Positions 1 to 7,807 of a stretch of DNA of 15,031 nucleotides are shown here, piece by piece (within the stretch, counting starts at the first letter, position 1; each line of letters begins with the position of its first letter). Location: contig JBGPBY010000133.1 of assembly GCA_041481485.1 (NCBI GenBank), positions 1 to 15,031 on the forward strand, given 5' to 3'. A program made the position numbers and the translations under genes. Below the pieces are notes generated by a model, which did no database searches, was not told where the DNA came from, and saw only the letters and a list, made by a program, of their open reading frames with translations. The DNA comes from JBGPBY01 sp041481485 (GTDB taxonomy: Bacteria > Acidobacteriota > Terriglobia > 20CM-2-55-15).

Positions 1-102
1 CTCCAGCAACGCGAAAAGCGTTGTCTGTGGTCCAGTGCCTTCGACAGCCGCCATGTACGCCTCGAACGCATGATCTTCGTCCGAAGAGAATGGCAACGTC
101 AT
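1..102 (-). CDS. 5' end of an unrecognised gene, cut by the window edge
   Basis: On the minus strand a frame opens with ATG at 102 and runs without a stop to the window edge, giving 34 residues that begin MTLPFSSDEDHAFEAYMAAV. The composition is that of a soluble protein, and the codons favour G or C in third position (22 of 34). The opposite strand in this stretch reads as an Arg/Cys-rich peptide typical of an antisense shadow. The frame stays open upstream of 102, so an earlier GTG start is possible. No Shine-Dalgarno sequence precedes ATG 102, but an 11-codon frame ending in TGA overlaps it as ATGA. It lies 177 bases downstream of the secreted-protein operon on the same strand and could be its next gene. 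The family is not recognised from so short a piece. Confidence 0.4.
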   Translation of the reverse strand, partial: MTLPFSSDEDHAFEAYMAAVEGTGPQTTLFALLE

Positions 103-279
103 GAGGAATACCGAAGCATGTTGGCAGCCATTCCTTGTTATCCGCCAATGCCGTTTCACACAATCGTTTCGTCGGAACCCTGGAAAGATTCGCCGAATTG
201 TCAGACTATTTGTCAGCCTTGTGGGGACATATTTATCCAGGCGACATCAGGTTGCGAATTAATTCATTCGCGAGGAATT

Positions 280-1842
280 TTAATTGCCCGGCTGGAAAGT
301 GATGGTCGCGGTGCCGGAATTCCCAGCTGTGACTTCAACCGTCAGTCCTGTCAATTCGAAGCGCTGCAGGAAGGCCGGATCCATGTATTGGTTCGGCTTG
401 ACGTTTTGCCAGGTAAAGAGTTTGTAAACCCCGGGAGGTATACCTCGAAGCGAGAACCGTCCGTCGTCTTCGGAGCGTGTCACGCGAAACTGTTCCGGAG
501 AGTTGCGCCGGGATGAATCCGGAGCGAGAACGACCACCGCATCCGAAAATGGGTGATTCGATCGGTCCAGCACTGTGCCCTCTATGCGTCCTCCGTCGGC
601 TGCAAGATCGACAGTAATCGGTAGCGGTGGCGACCAATCGATGCGCAGCGGCTTCGACAGAATATCCACGTCACCGGAGCGTGCCGACTTCACATAGATA
701 TCATCAGGCAAGTTCAAAAGCTGGATGGAATAGTCTCCGGGCGGCACGCGTTGTCCGGCAAACTGTCCGTTTTCGCCGATCGCCGCATATTGAGGGAATG
801 GAAAATCCGGATCGACGGGAAACAGCGCCACTCGCGCACTTCCCAGATTCGCGACCGCTCCCGATTGCTCGACTAGTCCGCTCACCGTCGTTCCCGCGCT
901 CAGTTGAAGAATCAGCGAACGCTCCGATGTTCCCAGTGTTATTTTCTTGCGAACAGTCAGGGTTTCCTGCGAGACGGAGTATTGGGCAGAAACCATGTAT
1001 GTCCCGGGTTGCATTCCCTGCATTACAAAGTCCCCGGCGGCCAGCGACGGGGGAACGTTGGAAACGGACATTCCAGTAAATTTCTGGATGCTCGCAACAG
1101 CGCCCGCGGGCACCACGGTAATCGTGGTCCCCACACCTTCGCCGGTTGCTTCAATGGAAACATGTCCCCGTAGTTCGATTGGAGTCGATGGCTGCATTTT
1201 GAAATCGAATGCACTGAGGTTGAAGCCCAGTTCGAGGCGCACCAATGCGGCATCCCGCGGGTCACGAGACCCCGGAAAATATGTGGGCGCAAACGACAGT
1301 GGCGGAGTGCTGGCGGTAGTTCCTGCGGGAGCTGGAAGCGTCGAGGCTCTAATGTAGTATTCACCGGGATCGATCCAATAGAGATGGTACTCCCCGCGAT
1401 CGTCGGTGAACGCCGATTGCGCAGTGGCCAGCGATCGATCTCCGCGAGGTCCATACACGACCTCGACCGCTTCCACCAGCACGTTGGGCATTCCAACTCC
1501 GTGCGGATCGCGAACATGTCCGAAGATCGACGGCGCCGCGTCGAGCGCGAACAGAAGGTCATTTCGCCGCTGGTTCGCCGCGAGGACAACTGTTGCGGAC
1601 TTTCGAATGAATCCCTCGCGTTTAACGGAGAGGCGATACCGTCCCGGCACTAACTGCGGAAAAAGAAACTTCCCGTCGATGCCGGTGCGAACCACAAGCG
1701 ACGACCTCGAATCCTGTGATAGTTCCACGCGCGCGAAGTCCAGCGGCTGGTTGAACGGTGAGCCTGCATCGATGATGCTGCCGGAAATTCCTGCTCCGGA
1801 AACCGCCGATTGCAAAAGCACAAACAGACACAGTGGCATCAT
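280..1842 (-). CDS. Secreted carboxypeptidase-regulatory-like multi-domain protein (520 aa)
   Basis: A hydrophobic start (residues 1-17, MMPLCLFVLLQSAVSGA) looks like a short signal peptide. The rest is a string of beta-sandwich modules of the CarboxypepD_reg/Cna-B type. Typical turn-and-strand signatures are GKFLFPQLVPGRYRLSVKRE (57-76), DDRGEYHLYWIDPGEYYI (147-164), a module near 222-285, one near 318-375 ending VPPGDYSIQLL, and a C-terminal one at 418-478 ending GRFSLRGIPPGVYKLFTWQN. The motif TYFPGSRD (187-194) and the segment after residue 380 (DIYVKSARSG) recur in the neighbouring paralogues. No protease or glycosidase active site is visible, so function is unknown; a binding or structural role outside the cytoplasm is inferred. 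The start codon sits in an ATGA overlap with the stop of the upstream gene, which implies co-transcription and translational coupling. A second ATG directly follows the first, so the start is uncertain by one residue. Confidence 0.88.
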   Translation of the reverse strand: MMPLCLFVLLQSAVSGAGISGSIIDAGSPFNQPLDFARVELSQDSRSSLVVRTGIDGKFLFPQLVPGRYRLSVKREGFIRKSATVVLAANQRRNDLLFALDAAPSIFGHVRDPHGVGMPNVLVEAVEVVYGPRGDRSLATAQSAFTDDRGEYHLYWIDPGEYYIRASTLPAPAGTTASTPPLSFAPTYFPGSRDPRDAALVRLELGFNLSAFDFKMQPSTPIELRGHVSIEATGEGVGTTITVVPAGAVASIQKFTGMSVSNVPPSLAAGDFVMQGMQPGTYMVSAQYSVSQETLTVRKKITLGTSERSLILQLSAGTTVSGLVEQSGAVANLGSARVALFPVDPDFPFPQYAAIGENGQFAGQRVPPGDYSIQLLNLPDDIYVKSARSGDVDILSKPLRIDWSPPLPITVDLAADGGRIEGTVLDRSNHPFSDAVVVLAPDSSRRNSPEQFRVTRSEDDGRFSLRGIPPGVYKLFTWQNVKPNQYMDPAFLQRFELTGLTVEVTAGNSGTATITFQPGN

Positions 1843-3605
1843 CGTGCAATATTCTTCAGTTCGTTCACGGTAATGAGAGTCAGATTCACATTGGACAGAG
1901 AGGATGCCACGACATTCACGGGCAGGCCTTTGGGTCCGATGTGTGAATTGAACACCGAATCAAAATAGATGTCCGAATCTGCGGATTCCAGAGCGTAGGC
2001 GACATACATGCCCCGTGGGACGTTTGGTAACTGAAAAGCCCCCGTGGAATCGGAAACGGTGGTGAAGAACCGATCCTTTCTTGCTGGAACTGTCGGATCA
2101 GTCGGCGCCAGCACCACGAGTGCGTTCATGGCCTTTCTGCCGTCGTATCCGGACACGGTACCGCTAACCATAACGCTCATGGTGGACAATGTGACACGCA
2201 GCGGATCCCGGCTCGTCAGGTTGAGACATTTTTCGGTTCCAATCCAATCTCGAGACGGGCGGGTGAAGTCGATGGTTGCTTGAATCAACCTGCGGTTCGA
2301 AGTCGAAAATCCTGCATCCGAAATGAAAACGTCTGGCGGTAATCCGTGTACCAGCACATCGTAGGTGCCTGGGCTGACATCTTTCAAATAAAAGTTCCCG
2401 CCTGGATCGACATTTGCCAGATATATCTGATTCATGAGGTTGTCGGCACGAATCAGCTGCAACTGGACTCCTCGCGGAAGTGCTAGCGAGGGTACGCCGG
2501 AACGCGCTCCAAGCGACGCAAGAGTAATACTTCCTGGGACATCGAAAGGGAGAATCACCGGGATCTTGACTTCAGTGTCTTTCGCAATCTTGATTTCCTG
2601 CGGATCCGAGACGATCGTTGCAGAGCGTTTTCCCTGACCATCGACCGAATCGCGCAGAGCGACCACGATGTATTCTCCTTCCGGCAACCGATCGACCGAG
2701 AAAATGCCTTGGTGATTTTCGACACGATAGTCGAGCGCAGATCCCAAGTCCGAACCGCGCGGCATCACTGCGACACCCACGTTTTCCAGTCCAGGACATC
2801 CCGGCGGCGGAGCCGGCGGCGTAATGAGCTGAATGGATAATTTGAAATATCGCGAATCTCTGAAGGTGATGTTGATATTGCTGGTGTCATTCTCATCAAC
2901 CACCGGAACGACGGTTGCGCCGGCACTTGTCAGTGAACTTGTGTAGTACACCGTGGAGTAACCGTCGTCCTGGGACGGAAGGTTTTCGCTCAACCGGATG
3001 GTGGATGTCCACGGACGCAGCCATCGATCGCCGTAACTGGCCGTTACAACATAGCTGCCGGTGGAGAGGTGAAACAGCCGATATTCTCCCCGCTCATTGG
3101 TCAATGCAGTTGAGGAAAGAGACAGCTGCCTGCCACGCGGCGTGAATTGCACGCGGTACGCTCGTACTGTCGAAGCCGTCAAGGGGCGGCCTCCCGGTCC
3201 ATAGACGATGCCGGTAATTGCCGGAAGCGCCGACAGCTTCAACGTGATTCCATCGAGCGTTTGACGCTCGGCGATGTTCAAGTGTGCGGACGCCGTTGAA
3301 GTTTCACCACGGAAGTAGCCTTCCTTTTCGGCCGAGATCACGTATCGGCCAGGAGCAATCGATGGGAACGCAAAGTTCCCGTCGGCATCCGAGTCCACTT
3401 CGTACGCGACTACAGTCGCTCGCGCTGCCGGTCCAGCCCCGCCTGCGGCAGGAGCGGCGGGAATCGCAAATTCCGGTGTGAGTCTGACCCGCACTGAAGA
3501 CAGGAGCGTTTCCTCTCCGGCCCTGCCGGTGATGGTGACGCCTGAGACACCAGCGGGAGTCTGCGGTGCGGCAAGCCAAAAAAGAAGTGCGAGTATCCAC
3601 GTCAT
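1839..3605 (-). CDS. Secreted carboxypeptidase-regulatory-like multi-domain protein (588 aa)
   Basis: The protein begins with a hydrophobic segment (MTWILALLFWLAAPQTPAG) that fits a signal peptide. The first beta-sandwich module (about 20-100) carries a Pro/Ala/Gly-rich loop at 49-61 and ends DGNFAFPSIAPGRYVISAEK. The second (about 128-192) has ERGEYRLFHLSTGSYVVTAS. Further modules lie near 245-318 (GIFSVDRLPEGEYIVVAL), 375-425 (GNFYLKDVSPGTYDVLVHGL) and 478-542 (GAFQLPNVPRGMYVAYALES). It is the most divergent of the four paralogues here: its C-terminal motif has MYVAYALES where the others have YKLFAW or similar. It is the first gene of a pair with 1842-280, and its TGA overlaps the next ATG. 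The chosen ATG has no Shine-Dalgarno sequence. A 40-codon frame just upstream ends in a TGA that overlaps this ATG, so coupling to a leader peptide or a leaderless message are both possible. Confidence 0.88.
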   Translation of the reverse strand: MTWILALLFWLAAPQTPAGVSGVTITGRAGEETLLSSVRVRLTPEFAIPAAPAAGGAGPAARATVVAYEVDSDADGNFAFPSIAPGRYVISAEKEGYFRGETSTASAHLNIAERQTLDGITLKLSALPAITGIVYGPGGRPLTASTVRAYRVQFTPRGRQLSLSSTALTNERGEYRLFHLSTGSYVVTASYGDRWLRPWTSTIRLSENLPSQDDGYSTVYYTSSLTSAGATVVPVVDENDTSNINITFRDSRYFKLSIQLITPPAPPPGCPGLENVGVAVMPRGSDLGSALDYRVENHQGIFSVDRLPEGEYIVVALRDSVDGQGKRSATIVSDPQEIKIAKDTEVKIPVILPFDVPGSITLASLGARSGVPSLALPRGVQLQLIRADNLMNQIYLANVDPGGNFYLKDVSPGTYDVLVHGLPPDVFISDAGFSTSNRRLIQATIDFTRPSRDWIGTEKCLNLTSRDPLRVTLSTMSVMVSGTVSGYDGRKAMNALVVLAPTDPTVPARKDRFFTTVSDSTGAFQLPNVPRGMYVAYALESADSDIYFDSVFNSHIGPKGLPVNVVASSLSNVNLTLITVNELKNIAR

Positions 3606-3724
3606 ACAATAGAGACAGGACAGCGAAAGTAAATTGACGGTTCACAGAGTATCCGAACTGACGGAAATACTTCCTCAGGATTGGCTCTTTGACCGGGTGG
3701 CTGCCGATCGCTTCTTTCCACCAT
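3602..3724 (-). other. Possible 40-codon leader ORF overlapping the next start
   Basis: From ATG at 3724 a minus-strand frame encodes 40 residues (starting MVERSDRQPPGQRANPEEVF) and stops at TGA 3604-3602. That stop shares bases with the ATG of the 588-residue protein at 3605 (sequence ATGA). The arrangement would suit translational coupling, and the downstream gene lacks its own ribosome-binding site. No Shine-Dalgarno sequence precedes ATG 3724 and the peptide is not recognised, so chance is a strong alternative. Confidence 0.15.
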
Positions 3725-3755
3725 TTTCAGGAGCAAGTTGTGAGTTCACTAACAC

Positions 3756-3896
3756 TCAAGGCTTCGGAATAGCGACTACTCGGATGTTTTCCCCTTTGTC
3801 GTTTCGGATTGTGACTCGCACACCAGCGTTCTCAAACGGCGCAAGAAAGACCGAGCTAAGGTACGCCTGGCGAGGAATATTTTCTCACGTTTGCAT
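3756..3896 (-). pseudogene. Possible gene remnant with an in-frame TGA
   Basis: A minus-strand frame in this spacer reads with the composition of a soluble protein: ATG at 3896, a TGA three codons later (3887-3885), then 42 codons ending at TGA 3758-3756. The later part includes ENAGVRVTIRNDKGENIRVV followed by AIPKP. Upstream of the ATG the same frame stays open to about 3974. The alternating hydrophobic and charged residues and the paired stops suggest the decayed 3' end of a gene, but the frame is short and no family is recognised. The plus strand is also open here, as part of a longer frame that runs into the 404-residue gene, so chance cannot be excluded. Confidence 0.2.
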
Positions 3897-3935
3897 TGGA
3901 CCTACAGATCGCGCAATTCCGATGAAATCTATGTT

Positions 3936-3964
3936 TTGCGCTCTTGAGCTGATCCTTCTATCCT
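3936..3964 (+). promoter_or_regulatory. Weak sigma70-like promoter candidate for the 404-aa gene
   Basis: TTGCGC (3936-3941) and TATCCT (3959-3964) are separated by 17 bases, with each box matching four of six consensus positions. They lie about 30 bases upstream of the ATG at 3995, which leaves room for the GGAG ribosome-binding site at 3983-3986. Confidence 0.22.
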
Positions 3965-3994
3965 TATCCCATTCTCACTGCTGGAGACTCCAAT

Positions 3995-5209
3995 ATGAAA
4001 ATCCTGATCAAACTGCGATGGCGCGCAGCACTGCTGGCAATCGCCGCCGCAATGCTGATCAGAACGTCGACCGGGTCCGCCGCAGATACGCTTCCATCTC
4101 AAATCAGCGACGCCGAATTCTGGCGATTCGTGACAGAGTTCTCGGAACCTAACGGGCCCTATCCTTATGAGAACTACGTCAGCAACGAAATCATGTTGCA
4201 ACGCGTGATTCCTGCCGCACGGAAGGAGATCAAACCAGGCGGAGTGTTAATCGGCGTTGGACCGGAACAGAATTTCACCTATGCGGCCACGCTCGAAGCG
4301 AAGATGGCGTTCGTGGTCGATATCCGCCGGCAGAACATGTTGGAGTTGTTGCTCTATAAAGCCCTATTCGAGATGACGGACAACCGCGCCGACTTCGTGT
4401 CGCGGTTGTTCTCCAGGAAACGGCCGCCGAATTTGGACACGAAAACGAACGTCACCATTTTATTTGAGGCATTTAGAGCCGCCCAGGCGGATGAGAAATA
4501 CCAGCAAGAGAATCTCAAGAACATCAAGAGCGTTCTGGCGAAGCACGGATTCAAACTTTCCAACGAAGATCTGCAGACGATCGACAGGGTGCACGCGGTG
4601 TTTTATCGTGCGGGGCCTTCCATTGACTACGGATTCGAGGCCGGCCAACTCTCGATTCGTCCGCCTGCTGGATTCCCATCCTTCGAGCGCATGATGATCG
4701 CGACAGACGGTGATTGCGGTTCTCCGTGCCTCACATCGTATTCGCTGCCGCCTGCACCGGGACGCAACTGGAGCTTCCTCGCAACAGAGGAGAACTTTCA
4801 GTACATCCGTGCCATGCAGCGCAAGAACCTTTTTGTCCCTCTAGTCGGGGACTTTGCCGGTCCCAACACGATAAACAAGATCGGACAGTACCTGAAAGAG
4901 CACTCCGCATCAGTCAGCGTATTTTACGCTTCCAACGTGGAGTACTATTTGGACGGCAAACAACAACAGAGCTTCTATGCCAACGTACTCGATCTGCCGA
5001 CGGATTCATCGAGTGTGTTTTTGCGCTTCATCACCAGGACAGGAAGCTCAATGCCGTGGTGGAACGCAAGTATCGGGGACACCTCGGTCGTGTCACGGAT
5101 TTCGGATTTGCGTCTGGCGACGTCGCCGGATGGCCGGTTACCTTCATACTTGGACTTGTTGCGCCTTCTGAAGCAGCCTTACGGGGCGTCCGCTGGCTTG
5201 GGGAACTGA
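3995..5209 (+). CDS. Exported LIC_10091/DUF7790-like protein (404 aa)
   Basis: ATG 3995 is preceded by GGAG eight bases upstream. The first 30 residues have a positive N-terminus, a hydrophobic core (AALLAIAAAMLI) and a small-residue cleavage region (GSAA), so export is likely. Conserved-looking blocks follow: EFWRFVTEFSEPNGPYPYEN (41-60) then YVSNEIMLQRVIP, GGVLIGVGPEQNFTYAATLE (82-101) with FVVDIRRQN after it, and VPLVGDFAGPNTINKIGQYL (281-300) followed by SVFYASNVEYYL. From memory these match the poorly characterised LIC_10091/DUF7790 family; this was not checked against a database. The GVGPEQNF block followed by an acidic VVDIRR strand resembles motifs I and II of a Rossmann methyltransferase fold, which would be unusual in an exported protein. 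Cys241 and Cys245 could form a disulfide or bind a metal. It is flanked by spacers on both sides and is probably monocistronic. Confidence 0.82.
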   Translation: MKILIKLRWRAALLAIAAAMLIRTSTGSAADTLPSQISDAEFWRFVTEFSEPNGPYPYENYVSNEIMLQRVIPAARKEIKPGGVLIGVGPEQNFTYAATLEAKMAFVVDIRRQNMLELLLYKALFEMTDNRADFVSRLFSRKRPPNLDTKTNVTILFEAFRAAQADEKYQQENLKNIKSVLAKHGFKLSNEDLQTIDRVHAVFYRAGPSIDYGFEAGQLSIRPPAGFPSFERMMIATDGDCGSPCLTSYSLPPAPGRNWSFLATEENFQYIRAMQRKNLFVPLVGDFAGPNTINKIGQYLKEHSASVSVFYASNVEYYLDGKQQQSFYANVLDLPTDSSSVFLRFITRTGSSMPWWNASIGDTSVVSRISDLRLATSPDGRLPSYLDLLRLLKQPYGASAGLGN

Positions 5210-5518
5210 CGTCTAGCGAAAAGCGGCCATCGGTTGAATTCCGAGGGGACGACACAAAACGACTCATTACGGGGAAATCCTCCCGGAAATTGCGTGAGTG
5301 GTGAATCAGAATCCTCTTAAGTTGCATCTTTCCGGGTGGAATGGAATGTGCATTGATACGCGATGCGGCGGCTCGACGCGTCTCCGCGCGCAGTCTCGCA
5401 GGTTGTTCACTGTGAGCCGGGCCGCCGCCAACAGCCTGCCGGGCCGCAACCTCTCGTCCGTGGCTACCGCCTCAAATTTTTGGAGTAACTTTTGTGCGTT
5501 TGTGATGTCCTTAAAAGA
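5210..5518. other. 309-base intergenic region with an imperfect inverted repeat
   Basis: No gene is seen here. The only structure noticed is a 12-base inverted repeat with 11 matching positions, at 5278-5289 and 5329-5340, around a 39-base loop. It lies downstream of the 404-residue gene but has no T-tract, so it is not a standard intrinsic terminator. A GGAG at 5482-5485 precedes an alternative TTG start for the next gene at 5492. Confidence 0.4.
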
Positions 5519-7411
5519 ATGAACAAAGTGAAGCTTCTGCTTCTCGCGGCATCGATTCTGGCTCTGGCTTCGTCAGTCCTTGCGCAATTCCAACAAAAGA
5601 AAGACGGAGAAACCATCACTGGAACAGTCACGCGAGACGGAACCAGCCAGCCTCTGCCGAATGTTCAGGTATCTCTGAGCAAAGCTTCGTCTGGCGGGCG
5701 CGGAAACACCGTCAGTGATGCAGCAGGAGCCAACACCGTTCTTACCGACACCGCCGGCCGTTTTGTGTTTTCGAGTCTTCAGCCGGGTTCATACACGATC
5801 ACTGCCCAACTTGAGGGATACTTCGGACCGGAAACAAATGGCACAAGTCCAGCGCTTGTCCAGATGCCAGTCACGGTTGAAGAGGGTCGACCATACAGCC
5901 TCTTACTGACTCTGGCCCCGGGCGGTACCATAACTGGACGCATTCCAGACTTCGACGGAATCATTGTTCAAAACCTCAATATTCAAGCATTGCAAATAAC
6001 GGAGAGCGGTTTCGATACACCACCGGGAGGTTCTCGATCCACGGATGATCGAGGGGCATTCCGGTTGTTTGGATTGCCTCCGGGATATTACTACCTCGCA
6101 GTGAGTGCGGGAGCCCGCAGCAGCACTGTCGTTAGCTCCGAAAACATGGCCGATGGTACGCCTGCCCGAACCTATTTCCCTGGAGTGCTCGAACTCGCAA
6201 CGGCCTCGGTGGTTCGCCTGCGCAGCGGCGAAGAAATTGGCGGCATCGATTTCAAACTCAAGCGGGTGAACGGCAGCACTATCTCCGGACAAGTCGGCAG
6301 CGCCATTCCTGCTGCCGAAATGACCCACCTGGTCCAGTTGGCGGGGAATGCGCCCCCGCCGAGTTCCGACACTACGCTCACGCTGCTGCCCCATGACCGA
6401 TTGGTGCTTCAGGATCCAGCGACGAGCCGTAGTGTGGCTGTTTCCCTGGGCATGCCCGCGAATGGCCAATTCGAGTTCACGAACGTCGCTCCGGGAACTT
6501 ATGACCTGTTCGCCACTGTGCCGGACATTCTCGGATATAGTCCGGCTGGACCACCGGGGCATGCGATTCGGCCTGTGGCTTTTGGCAGGACAACAATCGA
6601 TGTGCACGGAATCGACCTCCCCGGCGTATCTCTGATCGCACATCACGGCGTCGAAGTACGAGGACGCGTGTTGATCGACGGAACATTGTCTCCCTCCGCC
6701 AAAGGCATTCGCGTGTCGCTTCGAGCCGACGACAGCGCATCGAAGCTGCAGGTCTATCAGCAGGTCGGCCAATACCTGCCATCCGTCAATGAAGACGGGA
6801 CATTTACGATTCCAGCGGTTCCGGAAGCGCATTATCGATTTCACATTGACTTCGGTCCGGAAGCGAGGGACTCCAGTCCTTCCCCTAATGAAGACAAGGC
6901 GACAATTTTCCCCCCAATAAATTCTGAGAATGATCCGAGTGCTCCAAAAACTTTGGCTTCACTCGCAGTGGCATCTCTTTTGCCTGAAAACAGCTACGTT
7001 GCCGACATTCGTCAAAACGGAATGAGCGTTTTTGACAGCGGAATTTCCGTCACAAGTCAGACTTCGTCCCCCGTTGAAATCTTCATCAATACAAACGGTG
7101 GAAGTGTGGATGGCCTTGTTCTTGACGGAAACCTATTACCCGTGTCCGGAGCTACAGTTGCTCTGGTTCCGCAGGACCAGCACCGGCAGAACACGGCAAT
7201 TTACAAGAGCGCCAGGTCTGATGCGGCGGGCCGTTTCCTGCTGACTGGAATTGCTCCAGGAACCTACAAACTGTTTGCCTGGGACAGCATTCCGCCTGGT
7301 GCGTACAGGAATGCGACATTCATGAGCCAATATGAAGATCAGGGAGTGGCGGTGAATGTATCGCCAGCCATTCGGCTTCACACTGGAGTGAAGCTGATCC
7401 CCACACGGTAA
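5519..7411 (+). CDS. Secreted carboxypeptidase-regulatory-like multi-domain protein (630 aa)
   Basis: From ATG 5519 the protein starts MNKVKLLLLAASILALASSV followed by LAQ, a good signal peptide. An in-frame TTG at 5492 has a better ribosome-binding site (GGAG, six-base spacing) and would add nine residues; ATG 5519 was chosen because it gives the cleaner signal sequence. Beta-sandwich modules are visible at about 32-100 (GRFVFSSLQPGSYTITAQLE), 135-197 (DDRGAFRLFGLPPGYYYLAV), 250-335 (GQFEFTNVAPGTYDLFATVP), 368-443 and 527-590 (GRFLLTGIAPGTYKLFAWDS). The ARTYFPG motif (216-222) and YVADIRQNGMSVFDSGISV (493-511) are shared with its paralogues. It is closest by eye to the 622-residue protein at 8560-10428. 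It is convergent with the DUF4870 gene, whose stop lies 19 bases away. No enzyme motif was found. Confidence 0.88.
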   Translation: MNKVKLLLLAASILALASSVLAQFQQKKDGETITGTVTRDGTSQPLPNVQVSLSKASSGGRGNTVSDAAGANTVLTDTAGRFVFSSLQPGSYTITAQLEGYFGPETNGTSPALVQMPVTVEEGRPYSLLLTLAPGGTITGRIPDFDGIIVQNLNIQALQITESGFDTPPGGSRSTDDRGAFRLFGLPPGYYYLAVSAGARSSTVVSSENMADGTPARTYFPGVLELATASVVRLRSGEEIGGIDFKLKRVNGSTISGQVGSAIPAAEMTHLVQLAGNAPPPSSDTTLTLLPHDRLVLQDPATSRSVAVSLGMPANGQFEFTNVAPGTYDLFATVPDILGYSPAGPPGHAIRPVAFGRTTIDVHGIDLPGVSLIAHHGVEVRGRVLIDGTLSPSAKGIRVSLRADDSASKLQVYQQVGQYLPSVNEDGTFTIPAVPEAHYRFHIDFGPEARDSSPSPNEDKATIFPPINSENDPSAPKTLASLAVASLLPENSYVADIRQNGMSVFDSGISVTSQTSSPVEIFINTNGGSVDGLVLDGNLLPVSGATVALVPQDQHRQNTAIYKSARSDAAGRFLLTGIAPGTYKLFAWDSIPPGAYRNATFMSQYEDQGVAVNVSPAIRLHTGVKLIPTR

Positions 7412-7430
7412 TAGCGGATTTTGATTTCCT

Positions 7431-7802
7431 CTATTTGAAAAACGGAATTGAGAGCGGATATTTCCAAACGATTCCGTCGCCCGCTTTGATGGCTCCGATA
7501 ATTGGAAAGATGATCCCCAGCACGAGAACGAGAATCAAAAGCGGAAGGCCTACCACGACAAAAACCAGAATGATGCTGACCGCGCAATAGATGATTGCCG
7601 AAATGATCCAGTTCGCGACAACTTTGCCGTGTGCGTCCAGTGCGGGCATTTCTGCCTTTTTGAGCTGCCAGATCAATATCGGTGCGATCCATCCGGCAAA
7701 GGGGACGATGTACCCTGCGAACTGCGATAAATGAAGAAACAGTGCCCACTGTCCGACTTCTCGTGAGTTGGGAATGGGTTGGGATTCCGTGTTACTTGAC
7801 AT
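7431..7802 (-). CDS. DUF4870 (Tic20-like) small membrane protein (123 aa)
   Basis: The protein matches the DUF4870 pattern: an N-terminal block with HLSQFAGYIVPFAGWIAPIL (24-43), then W-x-x-KK, then LDAHGKVVANWIISAIIYC (55-73), followed by very hydrophobic helices to about residue 106. Membrane segments lie near 18-46, 62-84 and 86-106. The family is widespread in bacteria and is related in fold to the Tic20 membrane proteins; its biochemical role is not established. The start at 7802 lies five bases after the stop of the DUF6152 gene, on the same strand, so the two are almost certainly co-transcribed. No strong ribosome-binding site is present and reinitiation after the upstream stop is likely. 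Confidence 0.88.
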   Translation of the reverse strand: MSSNTESQPIPNSREVGQWALFLHLSQFAGYIVPFAGWIAPILIWQLKKAEMPALDAHGKVVANWIISAIIYCAVSIILVFVVVGLPLLILVLVLGIIFPIIGAIKAGDGIVWKYPLSIPFFK

Positions 7803-7807
7803 AACTT

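Larger units (their letters stand above)
3606..3994. other. 389-base divergent intergenic region
   Basis: This spacer separates a leftward operon from the rightward 404-residue gene, so it should hold promoters for both. A weak sigma70-like pair for the rightward gene is visible at 3936-3964. Nothing convincing was seen for the leftward operon. On the minus strand the middle of the spacer reads as a protein-like frame (3756-3896), described separately. No strong hairpin or terminator was seen. Confidence 0.6.

Noticed and set aside
254..271. Hairpin GCGAAT/ATTCGC after the 520-residue gene as a terminator
   Set aside because: The stem has only six weak base pairs and no T-tract follows on the minus strand.
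70..516. Plus-strand frame of 148 codons
   Set aside because: It is antisense to the 520-residue protein gene over half its length and is rich in Arg, Cys and Ser without family features. The minus strand is more protein-like in both parts.
3304..3645. Minus-strand frame of 113 codons with a hydrophobic start
   Set aside because: It overlaps the 588-residue protein in another frame, turns Arg/Cys-rich and has no homologous features. The overlapping frame has clear domain structure.
3634..4152. Plus-strand frame of 172 codons ahead of the 404-residue gene
   Set aside because: It overlaps the signal peptide region of the 404-residue gene by 158 bases in another frame, becomes Arg-rich there, and has no ribosome-binding site.
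5492..5518. TTG start adding nine residues to the 630-residue protein
   Set aside because: It has a good GGAG site, but the extension (MCVCDVLKR) spoils the signal peptide and TTG is a rarer start. It is kept as an alternative only.
5903..6844. Long minus-strand frame (313 codons) inside the 630-residue gene
   Set aside because: It is fully antisense to a gene with a clear signal peptide and repeated beta-sandwich motifs; its composition (Arg, Cys, His, Ser) is that of a shadow.
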